Part shown: positions 14,415-21,854 of the stretch, one piece after another
Layout: each line of letters begins with the position of its first letter
Numbering within the stretch: position 1 is the first letter of the stretch
Origin: an uncultured bacterium
GTDB lineage: Bacteria; Actinomycetota; Coriobacteriia; Coriobacteriales; Coriobacteriaceae
Length of the DNA: 22,059 bases
Assembly: GCA_905215835.1 (NCBI GenBank)
Contig: CAJMRR010000012.1
Coordinates: 1-22,059, forward strand
Direction of reading: 5' to 3'
Notes under the pieces: model-generated
Database searches by the model: none
What the model was told of the DNA's origin: nothing
What the model saw: the letters and a program-made list of their open reading frames with translations, nothing else
Position numbers and translations under genes: made by a program

Positions 14415-14451
14415 CCACCACAAAGGGGACAGGCACCTTTGTGGTGGTTTT
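14415..14451 (+). terminator. Terminator after the GlnR-like gene
   Basis: CCACCACAAAGG (14415-14426) pairs with CCTTTGTGGTGG (14436-14447) and is followed by TTTT. The loop GGGGACAGGCACC region resembles REP-type sequences I recall from other bacteria, which is a weak resemblance only. Confidence 0.85.
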
Positions 14452-14563
14452 GCCGTAGGCCGGGTCCTTTTGGGTCTGCAGCAGAACTTAAGCCTTCCTA
14501 AAAGATTGCGTTCTCATACACTTGCGCCCGCATATTGGGGTACAACTCAACGTGAACAATGAT

Positions 14564-14590
14564 GGCCCGCCACATGTTTGGCGGGCCTTT
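14564..14590 (+). terminator. Second hairpin ahead of the HtrA gene
   Basis: GGCCCGCCA (14564-14572) and TGGCGGGCC (14579-14587) around a 6-nt loop are followed by TTT. It ends about 27 bp before the protease start, so it may insulate it from upstream transcription or act as an attenuator in its leader. Confidence 0.6.
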
Positions 14591-14616
14591 GGTTATTTGA
14601 CGAAAGGATCGCAGCC

Positions 14617-16077
14617 ATGAGCGAGTACGATTCCCAGCGTCCCCAGGATGCGGGCAACGCCGGCGAGACCCAGCAGCAGCCGCGTGTGCAGGTGGAGTCG
14701 ACGCCTGCCGGCAGTAACATTCCCTACGTGCAGGCCTACGACACGCAGACCGGCAAGCCGCTGGGTGGCCAGCAGGTCGTGAACAAGCACACGGTGGTCA
14801 AGACCAAGACCAAAAAGCTGCCGATCTTTATTACGGCGCTTGCCGGCTGTGCCTGCGGAGCCCTGCTGGTCATTGCGCTCATTATGAGCGGCACGCTCGA
14901 TATCGGTGGCGGCAAGAATGCCGTGACGGCGGGTGCTTCGGGTTCGTCGACGCAAAAGATTACGATCGACTCCGAGGACACCACACTTGCCGAGGCCGTT
15001 TCTGCCAAGGCCCTCCCCTCCGTCGTTTCCATCACCGCCACTTCGAGCGGTAGCCAGAATGGCTCGCTTTCGCAGTCTGCTGATGAGTCGGATAGCTCGG
15101 GCAGCGTCGGTTCGGGCGTCGTGCTCGATACCGAGGGCCACATCCTCACCAACAACCACGTGGTCGACGGCTACGACCAGTACGTTGTCACCATGGACGA
15201 CGGCACTACCTACGAGGCCGAGTTCGTGGGCAACGATGCCTCGAGCGACCTGGCCGTCATCAAGCTCAAGGACGCCGACGCCTCCAAGCTCACGCCGATT
15301 GAGATCGGTGATTCCTCCAAGCTCAACGTGGGCGAGTGGGTCATGGCGATCGGCTCGCCGTTCGGCAACGAGCAGTCTGTCTCCACGGGAATCGTGTCGG
15401 CGCTGTATCGCTCCACGGCCATGAGCTCTACCAACGGCAACACCATCTATGCCAACATGATCCAGACCGATGCCGCCATCAACCCGGGCAACTCCGGCGG
15501 CGCGCTCGTCAACGACAATGGCGAGCTCGTGGGTATCAACTCGCTCATCGAGAGCTATTCGGGCTCCAGCTCGGGCGTGGGTTTTGCCATTCCCGTTAAC
15601 TATGCCAAGAACATTGCCGACCAGATCATCGACGGTAAGACGCCGGTGCATCCGTACATGGGCGCTACGCTTTCGAGCGTCAATGCGCTCAACGCCCGCA
15701 CCAACAAGCTGAGCACCGATAGCGGCGCGTATGTGGCGAGCGTCGTCGAGGACGGTCCTGCTGCCAAGGCCGGCATTCAGGAGGGCGACGTCATCACCAA
15801 GCTGGGCGACGACGAAATCACGAGCGCCGATGGCCTGATCATCGCGCTGCGCAGCCACGAGGTGGGCGAGAAGGTCGAGATCACGCTTATGCGCGGCAAG
15901 GAAGAGAAGAAGGTCACCGTCGAGCTGGGCTCCGATGAAGAGCTGCAGAACCAGCAGCAGGACGACAGTTCGACCGATACCGGCAACGGCGGTATTACCG
16001 ACGAGCAGCTGCGCCAGTATCTGGAGGAGCTGCTGGGCCAGCAGGGCCAGGGTCAAGGTTACGGCCAGGGGTTCTAG
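14617..16077 (+). CDS. HtrA/DegP-type membrane-anchored serine protease with PDZ domain
   Basis: This 486-residue envelope protease/chaperone degrades or refolds damaged exported proteins. Residues 1-67 are a polar cytoplasmic tail. A single membrane segment follows (about 68-92, LPIFITALAGCACGALLVIA), then a low-complexity Ser/Gly linker. The trypsin-like domain has the catalytic triad His181 (TNNHVVDG), Asp211 (SSDLAVIKL) and Ser293 (NPGNSGGAL). One PDZ domain spans about 347-450 (SVVEDGPAAKAGIQEGDVI), and the end is rich in Gln and Gly. GAAAGGA lies about 8 nt before the ATG at 14617; a start 13 codons earlier would lie in the upstream hairpin. The anchored single-PDZ layout matches HtrA proteins of Gram-positive bacteria. 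It stands alone between two terminators. Confidence 0.93.
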   Translation: MSEYDSQRPQDAGNAGETQQQPRVQVESTPAGSNIPYVQAYDTQTGKPLGGQQVVNKHTVVKTKTKKLPIFITALAGCACGALLVIALIMSGTLDIGGGKNAVTAGASGSSTQKITIDSEDTTLAEAVSAKALPSVVSITATSSGSQNGSLSQSADESDSSGSVGSGVVLDTEGHILTNNHVVDGYDQYVVTMDDGTTYEAEFVGNDASSDLAVIKLKDADASKLTPIEIGDSSKLNVGEWVMAIGSPFGNEQSVSTGIVSALYRSTAMSSTNGNTIYANMIQTDAAINPGNSGGALVNDNGELVGINSLIESYSGSSSGVGFAIPVNYAKNIADQIIDGKTPVHPYMGATLSSVNALNARTNKLSTDSGAYVASVVEDGPAAKAGIQEGDVITKLGDDEITSADGLIIALRSHEVGEKVEITLMRGKEEKKVTVELGSDEELQNQQQDDSSTDTGNGGITDEQLRQYLEELLGQQGQGQGYGQGF

Positions 16078-16103
16078 CGAGCCGTTTCGCACATACCAAT
16101 GCC

Positions 16104-16144
16104 AGAGGGGCTGTCCCACCAATGCGGGACAGCCCCTCTTTTCT
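16104..16144 (+). terminator. Strong terminator after the HtrA gene
   Basis: AGAGGGGCTGTCCC (16104-16117) pairs with GGGACAGCCCCTCT (16126-16139) and is followed by a T-rich stretch. Confidence 0.93.
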
Positions 16145-16147
16145 TAT

Positions 16148-16178
16148 TGATCCGTTGGGGGCGGAGGAAAACGGATCA
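16148..16178. other. Short perfect hairpin
   Basis: TGATCCGTT (16148-16156) and AACGGATCA (16170-16178). It sits just past the HtrA terminator in a 447-bp stretch (16078-16524) that contains no gene, only this hairpin, the terminator and the foldback element. Confidence 0.45.
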
Positions 16179-16214
16179 CTTGTGGCTGGCAAGAGGCTTA
16201 GTTCGGAATGGCCT

Positions 16215-16415
16215 GGACAGTTAGTTCAGATACGTATAAATCTGGGGCAGCTTGGGATGCGTTTTGAGCAATTTTTGATTGGGATGGGGCTCGAATGGGT
16301 GTTTGGAAGGGAGAGCGGGACGTTTACATGGTCTCGAGGAGCCCAAATTAGTTGAAACAGGGGTGTTCGTGCCTGATCCAGCTCTAGGATTTATACGTAT
16401 CTGAACTAACTGTCC
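16215..16415. mobile_element. MITE-like foldback element with 28-bp terminal inverted repeats
   Basis: The ends at 16215-16242 and 16388-16415 are perfectly complementary over 28 bp, beginning GGACAGTTAGTTCAGATACG. Inside, further complementary pieces occur in nested order: AGCTTGGGAT/ATCCAGCT and GGGCTC/GAGCCC, so the whole 201 bp can fold back on itself. There is no ORF. No convincing target-site duplication is visible in the flanks (GCCT on the left, GCCC on the right), so mobility is inferred from shape only. Confidence 0.6.
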
Positions 16416-16524
16416 GCCCCGGTCCGACGGCTGCCGATTCGGTGCGGTTTGAGACCGCTATTCGGCCCCTTTGCGACCGGTGGTACTCTAGTATCCGTTT
16501 GAAATCGAGCGAAGGAGTGCCGCT

Positions 16525-18753
16525 ATGGAGCAATCGAGCCTGTTTGGTGACGGCGTGGACATCGATACCGAAACGCCCGCGAGCGCGGACGCCGCCGCAC
16601 CGACCGACGCCCATGCCCAGGCGGCAGCGCGCGCGGCCGAGTTGCGCCACGAGCTCGACTACCACGCGTACCGCTACTACATGCTCGACGCGCCCGAGAT
16701 CACGGATGCCGCCTTTGACAAAATGCTCGTTGAGCTGCAGGAGATCGAGGCAACCTACCCCGACCTGGTGACGCCCGACAGCTATACCCAGCGCGTGGGC
16801 GGCTACGTGAGCGAGCAGTTTACGCCGGTCACGCACATGGCTCGCATGTATTCCATGGACGATGCCATGGATCTGGACGAACTCGACGCGTGGCTCCAGC
16901 GCACCGAGGATGCGCTCGGTGCCGGTAGCGTCACCTATACCTGCGAGCTTAAGATCGACGGCCTGGGCGTGGCGCTTACCTACCAAAGCGGCACCTTCGT
17001 GCGCGCGGCCACGCGCGGCGATGGCACCACGGGCGAGGACGTGTCGCTCAACGTCCGTACCATCAAGGATGTGCCCATGCACCTGTCCGAGCCGGCGCTC
17101 GCCCACATGGGCGCCGACCGCGAGCGCACCATTGAGGTGCGCGGTGAGGTCTATATGCCCAAGGGCAGCTTTGTTCGTCTGAACGACGAGGCCGATGCCG
17201 AGGGTCGCGACCCCTTCGCCAACCCGCGCAACGCCGCCGCCGGCAGCCTGCGCCAAAAGGATCCCAAGGTCACGGCACGCCGTGACCTGGCCACCTTTAT
17301 CTATGCCATTGCCGATACCGACCCGTTGCACGTCCACAGCCAGCGCGAGTTTCTGGACTGGCTGCGTAGCGCCGGCTTTAGCGTCAACCCCAACGTGGCT
17401 CGTTGCGCCACGCCGGCCGAGGTCCACGAGTTCTGTGCCCAGGCGCTCGAGCATCGCGGTGACCTGGACTACGACATCGACGGCGTGGTTGTAAAGGTCG
17501 ATAGCTTCCAGCAGCAGCTCGACTTGGGCTTTACCGCCCGCGCGCCGCGCTGGGCCATCGCCTTTAAGTTCCCGCCCGAGGAAAAGCAGACCGTCCTGCG
17601 CGAGATTCGCATCCAGGTGGGTCGCACCGGTGTGCTCACGCCGGTCGCCGAGTTCGACCCGGTGACGGTCGCCGGCTCCACCATCGCGCGCGCCACGCTG
17701 CATAACATCGACGAGATTCGCCGCAAAAACGTGCGCGAGGGTGACACTATCATCGTGCACAAGGCAGGCGACGTGATCCCCGAGGTCGTGGGCCCGGTGC
17801 TCGATAAGCGCCCGGCCGACAGCGTTGACTGGCAGATGCCCGAGGTCTGCCCCGTGTGCGGCAGCCCTGTGGTCCACGAGGATGGCGAGGTCGCTTACCG
17901 CTGCGTCTCCATCGACTGCCCCGCGCAGCTCAAGGAGCGTCTGCTCCACTGGGTGAGCCGCGGCTGCATGGACGTCGACGGCCTAGGCGACGAGATTGTC
18001 GACAAGATGATCGCCGCCGGGCTGATTCACGATGTCGCGGACTTCTACCAGCTCACAGTCGACGACATCGCCGGCCTGGACACGGGGCGCACTTATGCCA
18101 GCTCCAACAGCAAAAAGGGCGTCAAGAAGGGCGACCCCATTCCGGTAGGCCTCAAGACGGCCGAGAAAATCATCGCCGAGCTCAACAAGTCCAAGAGCCA
18201 GCCGCTCGGTCGCGTGCTGTTTGCCCTGGGCATCCGCCACGTGGGCAAGAGTGTGGGCGAGGTCATCGCCGAGCGATTCCTGTCGATCGACAAGCTCATC
18301 TTGGCGAGCGAAGAGGACATTGCCGAGTGTGAGGGCATCGGTCCCAAGATTGCGGCGAGCGTCAAGCAGTTCCTGGCCGTGCCCGAAAACCTTGCCGTGC
18401 TGGAGCGCCTGCGCCAGGCGGGCCTGTCGCTCGAGGTCGACTTGGGCGCCGCGCATGCACAAGCCGCAGCCGACGCGGGCGTGGCGGGCGAGCTCGCCGA
18501 TGCACAACCGCTCGCGGGTCTGACCTTCGTGCTCACCGGCACGCTCGTCAACCGCACCCGCGACGAGGCGGGTGCGGCGCTCAAGGTACTCGGCGCCAAG
18601 GTTTCGGGCAGTGTTTCAAAGAAGACGAGCTACCTGGTCGCCGGCCCCAAAGCGGGCTCCAAGCTCACCAAGGCCGAGCAGCTGGGTGTGCCCGTGCTGG
18701 ATGAGGATGCACTCGAGCAGATCCTGGCGACTGGTCAGGTGCCCCAGGCTTAG
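16525..18753 (+). CDS. ligA: NAD+-dependent DNA ligase
   Basis: This 742-residue cytosolic enzyme seals nicks during replication and repair using NAD+. Domains in order: an acidic N-terminal tail (1-32), the Ia region with DYHAYRYYMLDAPEITDAAFD (45-65), and the adenylation domain with active-site Lys143 in CELKIDGLG. The OB fold follows around RTGVLTPVAEFDPV, then a four-cysteine zinc finger (Cys442, Cys445, Cys460, Cys465), HhH repeats (GRVLFALGIRHVGKSVGE, IAECEGIGPKIAASV) and a C-terminal BRCT domain (about 660-740, LTFVLTGTLVNRTRDEA). It is somewhat longer than the common 670 residues because of the N-terminal tail and a lysine-rich insert around residues 520-545 (SSNSKKGVKKGD). GGAG lies 6-8 nt before the ATG. 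It appears to be a single-gene unit. Confidence 0.97.
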   Translation: MEQSSLFGDGVDIDTETPASADAAAPTDAHAQAAARAAELRHELDYHAYRYYMLDAPEITDAAFDKMLVELQEIEATYPDLVTPDSYTQRVGGYVSEQFTPVTHMARMYSMDDAMDLDELDAWLQRTEDALGAGSVTYTCELKIDGLGVALTYQSGTFVRAATRGDGTTGEDVSLNVRTIKDVPMHLSEPALAHMGADRERTIEVRGEVYMPKGSFVRLNDEADAEGRDPFANPRNAAAGSLRQKDPKVTARRDLATFIYAIADTDPLHVHSQREFLDWLRSAGFSVNPNVARCATPAEVHEFCAQALEHRGDLDYDIDGVVVKVDSFQQQLDLGFTARAPRWAIAFKFPPEEKQTVLREIRIQVGRTGVLTPVAEFDPVTVAGSTIARATLHNIDEIRRKNVREGDTIIVHKAGDVIPEVVGPVLDKRPADSVDWQMPEVCPVCGSPVVHEDGEVAYRCVSIDCPAQLKERLLHWVSRGCMDVDGLGDEIVDKMIAAGLIHDVADFYQLTVDDIAGLDTGRTYASSNSKKGVKKGDPIPVGLKTAEKIIAELNKSKSQPLGRVLFALGIRHVGKSVGEVIAERFLSIDKLILASEEDIAECEGIGPKIAASVKQFLAVPENLAVLERLRQAGLSLEVDLGAAHAQAAADAGVAGELADAQPLAGLTFVLTGTLVNRTRDEAGAALKVLGAKVSGSVSKKTSYLVAGPKAGSKLTKAEQLGVPVLDEDALEQILATGQVPQA

Positions 18754-18772
18754 CGCGTTGATAGCCAAATTG

Positions 18773-18813
18773 AAGAACCGCCCGGAAAGCATGATGCCTT
18801 TCGGGCGGTTCTT
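18773..18813. terminator. Bidirectional terminator between ligA and the MATE gene
   Basis: AAGAACCGCCCG and CGGGCGGTTCTT, extended by AAAG/CTTT with a one-base bulge, flank a short loop, with T-rich tracts on both sides. It can serve ligA on the plus strand and the MATE unit on the minus strand. Confidence 0.85.
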
Positions 18814-18898
18814 ATTTGGACGGGGCAACCGGCACCGTAATCTGCGTCACGTAGGTTGCTGGGTCGTCGCTGATGATGCCGTCAATGAGAGCGATCTC
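18812..18898 (-). pseudogene. 3' remnant of a probable GyrI-like/MerR-type regulator
   Basis: Directly after the MATE stop, a minus-strand frame encodes 28 residues ending in TAA beside the shared terminator. It includes DGIISDDPATYVTQITVPV, which reads like the C-terminus of a GyrI-like effector-binding domain (family ends of the type 'DDP..Y.TEIQIPV'). There is no start codon or ribosome binding site, and the frame upstream runs into MATE coding sequence. This suggests a regulator gene once followed the MATE gene and was deleted except for its tail. The resemblance is from memory of the family; no alignment was run. Confidence 0.4.
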
Positions 18899-18909
18899 GC
18901 GTTGCCCCG

Positions 18910-20256
18910 CTACGCTGCCAACTTGTCAAAAGCCCCGCGTCGGTTGAGCACGGTAAACGCGACAACACAGATGACTGCCGACAAAATCGAACCGCACGGC
19001 GAGGCGATGCCCATGGGAAACAACGTATCGGAATAGGCGTTCGACAGCAGCCACGCGCCGGGCACGCGAATGAGCGCCACGGCCAGCACGTTGTGCGCAA
19101 AGCCGATGTAGCTCTTGCCGTATGCAGCGAAAAAGCCGCTAAAGCAAATGTGGATGCCGGCAAAAATCGCGTCGAAAATGTAGCTGCGCATATAGCCGGT
19201 ACCGGCGGCGACTACCGCAGCGTCCTTGGCAAAAAAGCCGATAAACGCCGGCGCCACCAGCCACATCAGCACCGTGATCAGGCAGCCGTACACCACCGAG
19301 ATGGTCATGGCATCCTTGAGCACCTGACGTGCGCGGTCGCCCTTGCCCGCGCCGGCGTTTTGCGCCGTGAGTGCGCTGACGGTGGCGCCCATGGAACTCG
19401 GCACAATGAACAAAAAGCTGATCATCTTTTCGACCAGGCCCACGGCGGCAGCGTCGACCAGGCCGCGGTGGTTGGCGATGACGGTGATGAACATAAACGC
19501 CACCTGGATGCAGCCGTCCTGTACGGCCACGGGCACGCCGATCTTAAGAATGCTGCCGAGCACCTCGGGCTGGGGGCGCAGGTCGCTGCGCTTAACGTGG
19601 ATGTTCGTACGGCGGCTCTTAAGCCACACGAGCGCGAGCGCAACGCTGGCCGTCTGCGCGGTTACCGTGCCGAGCGCCGCGCCCACGGGGCCGAGCCCCA
19701 TGTGGCCGATGAACAGAAAGTCGAGCGCGATGTTGATGATGCATGCCACGCCGATCACGTACATGGGCGAGCGCGAATCTCCCAGGCCGCGAAAGATGGC
19801 CGAGAGGATGTTGTATGCGGCGATAAACGGAATGCCGACAAAGCAGATGCGTAGGTAGGCGGCGGTGCCTTCGACCGCCTCGGCCGGCGTGCCAATGAGT
19901 GCCACGATTTGCGGGCACAGTGCGAGCAGGGCAGCGGCCAGCACCACCGAGACACCCATAAAGAGCGTGATGGTGTTGCCGATGGCGGTCTCGGCGCGGT
20001 CGAAGCGGCGCGAGCCCACGGCATGGCCGACGATGACCGTCGTTCCCATGGCCAGCCCCACGAGCGTCACGGTAATAATGTAGAGCGTCTGCGCGCCATT
20101 GCCCACGGCGGTGATGCCGGCGGCGCCGCTAAACTGCCCCATCATGTACAGGTCGGCCATGCCGTAGAGCATCTGCAAAAAGTACGAGAGCATATAAGGC
20201 AGGGCAAAGACGGCGATGGTCTTGAGGACATTGCCGCGTGTGAGGTCGTGTTCCAT
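18910..20256 (-). CDS. MATE-family multidrug/cation efflux transporter
   Basis: This 448-residue inner-membrane antiporter of the NorM/DinF superfamily has about 12 hydrophobic segments in two six-helix halves. Recognisable stretches are LPYMLSYFLQMLYGMADLYMMGQFSG near residues 19-44, YNILSAIFRGLGDSRSPMYV near 157-176, and the matching second-half segment around GCLITVLMWLVAPAFIGFF. Such proteins export cationic drugs or metabolites with Na+ or H+. The length is typical and the gene looks intact. The ATG at 20254-20256 has only a weak AGAAAG upstream. A MerR-type promoter precedes it and the apparent tail of a MerR-type regulator follows, so it probably belonged to a drug-responsive MATE-regulator operon. 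Its substrate cannot be told. Confidence 0.92.
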   Translation of the reverse strand: MEHDLTRGNVLKTIAVFALPYMLSYFLQMLYGMADLYMMGQFSGAAGITAVGNGAQTLYIITVTLVGLAMGTTVIVGHAVGSRRFDRAETAIGNTITLFMGVSVVLAAALLALCPQIVALIGTPAEAVEGTAAYLRICFVGIPFIAAYNILSAIFRGLGDSRSPMYVIGVACIINIALDFLFIGHMGLGPVGAALGTVTAQTASVALALVWLKSRRTNIHVKRSDLRPQPEVLGSILKIGVPVAVQDGCIQVAFMFITVIANHRGLVDAAAVGLVEKMISFLFIVPSSMGATVSALTAQNAGAGKGDRARQVLKDAMTISVVYGCLITVLMWLVAPAFIGFFAKDAAVVAAGTGYMRSYIFDAIFAGIHICFSGFFAAYGKSYIGFAHNVLAVALIRVPGAWLLSNAYSDTLFPMGIASPCGSILSAVICVVAFTVLNRRGAFDKLAA

Positions 20257-20304
20257 GGGCGGGGCACTTTCTGGTTCTGGCTGGGTTTGTTTACGTACCA
20301 GTGT

Positions 20305-20335
20305 AGTGAAAACCCTACAACGAATGTAGAGTCAA
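20305..20335 (-). promoter_or_regulatory. MerR-type promoter of the MATE gene
   Basis: On the minus strand TTGACT (20330-20335) and TTCACT (20305-20310) are separated by 19 bp, the long spacer used by MerR-family activators. The spacer holds the dyad CTACA-N5-TGTAG (20315-20329), extended to ACYCTACA on both sides. No intact MerR gene is in the window. The -10 is a poor match, in keeping with activator dependence. Confidence 0.6.
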
Positions 20336-20415
20336 GGTTTATGTTGGGTGCCGGGCGAAAAATAGTCACGCTCCAAGCACGATGCTTTGGCCCTCTGTGC
20401 TCTTCACCTCGTCTC

Positions 20416-20480
20416 AAACCATCACAACATTCGACGTTTTTTGCCAAAATCGGGAAAAGCATCGAATGTTGTGATGGTTT
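20416..20480. repeat. Hairpin repeat family B, copy 1
   Basis: Perfect 19-bp arms AAACCATCACAACATTCGA and complement flank a 27-nt loop. It differs from copy 2 (21658-21722) at two loop positions in 65. It lies between the divergent MATE and AbiEi/DUF559-like genes. The 20257-20581 gap otherwise holds the MerR-type promoter and nothing else that I can name. Confidence 0.9.
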
Positions 20481-20581
20481 TTCTGCCGCTCGACCGGGTG
20501 GAATCGCTTTCTTGCGCACGAAGGTGTGCGAACCCGTGAGCAGGGGAATAAGGTTGGTTATCCGACTCCATTGGAGGGCTC

Positions 20582-21619
20582 ATGGACCTGCCGATCGTCC
20601 TGTCCCATAAGACTGCCTGGCTGTACCACAACGTGGCGCGCCCGTCCGAGCCGCTCTCGCGAGCAAGCAGCCTATACGATGAGGACTCGCTTGCTAACGA
20701 GGCGGAGCCGACCGCGAGCCTGCCCAAATTGGGACTCGATGCCAAGGGACTGAGGGCTTCAACGGCAGTTGGGATCGTTGCCGACTATCTGGTTTCGCTC
20801 GGTATTCCACGAGAAGAGCTCGATCATATCGACACGCTCGTCAACTTCGATTTTGAGCGTTCGACGCCGGCTGGATTTAGGTGCCACGTGTTTGGGGCGC
20901 CGGTACCTCCAGGCCATCTTATCGAGGTGGCAGAGGGCCTTCTAGTGGTTGATGAGGCCATGTGCTTTGTCCAAGCGGGTTCGTGGATGAGTGAGCCCGA
21001 GCAGCTGGAATATGGCTACGAAATCTGCGCCCGATACCATTTGAATCATCTGTCGACAGGCGATTATATCGAGATGGGGCAGAGGTATACCGTTGCCGAC
21101 TTGATTGCTTATTGCAATGAGAACCGATCTCGCCAGGGGGCTATACGCGCGGCCGCCGTGCTCAAGCGCGTGCACGATGGCGCGCGGTCGCCCATGGAGA
21201 CGGCCACCGCAATCATGGTCGTAGCAAAACGTTCCCAGGGAGGGCTGGGATACGCCAAGGTCGAGCTCAACCATCGGGTCGATGTTCCCAGCGAGTTCAA
21301 GTATCTCGCAAAGGCCGGGTATTTCGAGATCGACGTATATGCGCCTGCGAGCGGTACGGGGATTGAATACAACGGCTCGGACCATCTTGATAAACAGCGC
21401 AGTGCGTCGGACGCGGAGCGTATGACCGTGCTGAGCGCGCTGGGCTTTAGGATGATCGTCCTCACCGGGACTCAGTTTGCCCATCAGCTGCAATTGCACC
21501 GGGCGATGAACGCCATCGCGCTCGCTATGGGCCTCAAGTGCGACCGAAGCGAAGCGTTCCAGAAACGGCAAAACGACCTGCGAGAATTCGTGATTCGGCA
21601 CTGGGACGGCGGCCTTTAG
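20582..21619 (+). CDS. AbiEi-like/DUF559-like protein with PD-(D/E)XK-type C-terminus, function unknown
   Basis: This 345-residue protein has two parts. Residues 1 to about 195 (LSHKTAWLYHNVARPS, CHVFGAPVPPGHLIEVAEGLLVVDEAMCFVQAG) resemble the AbiEi-type antitoxin-like proteins of actinobacteria. Residues 200-320 resemble the DUF559/Vsr-like fold: GARSPMETATA with Glu206, YFEIDVYAP with Asp251, GIEYNGSDH with Glu262 and His268, and LGFRMIVLTGTQF as the last strand. The usual ExD/ExK appears as EYN, so nuclease activity is uncertain. GGAGG lies 4 nt before the ATG. No toxin partner is adjacent: moaA follows and MATE is divergent. Two near-identical hairpins bracket the gene, suggesting accessory DNA or a gene-dispersal unit. 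Roles in defence or phage response are possible but unproven. Confidence 0.7.
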   Translation: MDLPIVLSHKTAWLYHNVARPSEPLSRASSLYDEDSLANEAEPTASLPKLGLDAKGLRASTAVGIVADYLVSLGIPREELDHIDTLVNFDFERSTPAGFRCHVFGAPVPPGHLIEVAEGLLVVDEAMCFVQAGSWMSEPEQLEYGYEICARYHLNHLSTGDYIEMGQRYTVADLIAYCNENRSRQGAIRAAAVLKRVHDGARSPMETATAIMVVAKRSQGGLGYAKVELNHRVDVPSEFKYLAKAGYFEIDVYAPASGTGIEYNGSDHLDKQRSASDAERMTVLSALGFRMIVLTGTQFAHQLQLHRAMNAIALAMGLKCDRSEAFQKRQNDLREFVIRHWDGGL

Positions 21620-21657
21620 GGGCGCTTTGGTCCTTCCGCGGGGTGCTGTGGGCAGGC

Positions 21658-21722
21658 AAACCATCACAACATTCGACGTTTTTCGCCAAAAACGGGAAAA
21701 GCATCGAATGTTGTGATGGTTT
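21658..21722. repeat. Hairpin repeat family B, copy 2
   Basis: Same 19-bp arms and loop as the copy at 20416-20480, 38 bp after the stop of the AbiEi/DUF559-like gene. TTT at the stem end could give weak termination, but the sister copy sits in a divergent promoter region, so termination is not the shared function. Confidence 0.9.
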
Positions 21723-21854
21723 GTATGCTGAGGATGGGCTTGGGAAGCCGGTTTTGCTCGAAGCGACCTGTCCTGTCGTACGGGTGTCGGCATGATTCTC
21801 TCGTGGGGTATTATGTTTTCCGAAGAATAAAACGCCGCGTGAGGGGAGGGCTGC

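Noticed and set aside
14593..16122. 509-residue minus-strand frame opposite the HtrA gene
   Set aside because: Antisense shadow; the plus strand encodes a full protease with a complete catalytic triad.
16384..17949. 521-residue minus-strand frame opposite ligA and the foldback element
   Set aside because: Shadow of ligA; low-complexity composition and no recognisable motif.
20416..20480. Intrinsic terminator as the function of hairpin B copy 1
   Set aside because: It lies between two divergently transcribed genes, where no transcript is expected to end.
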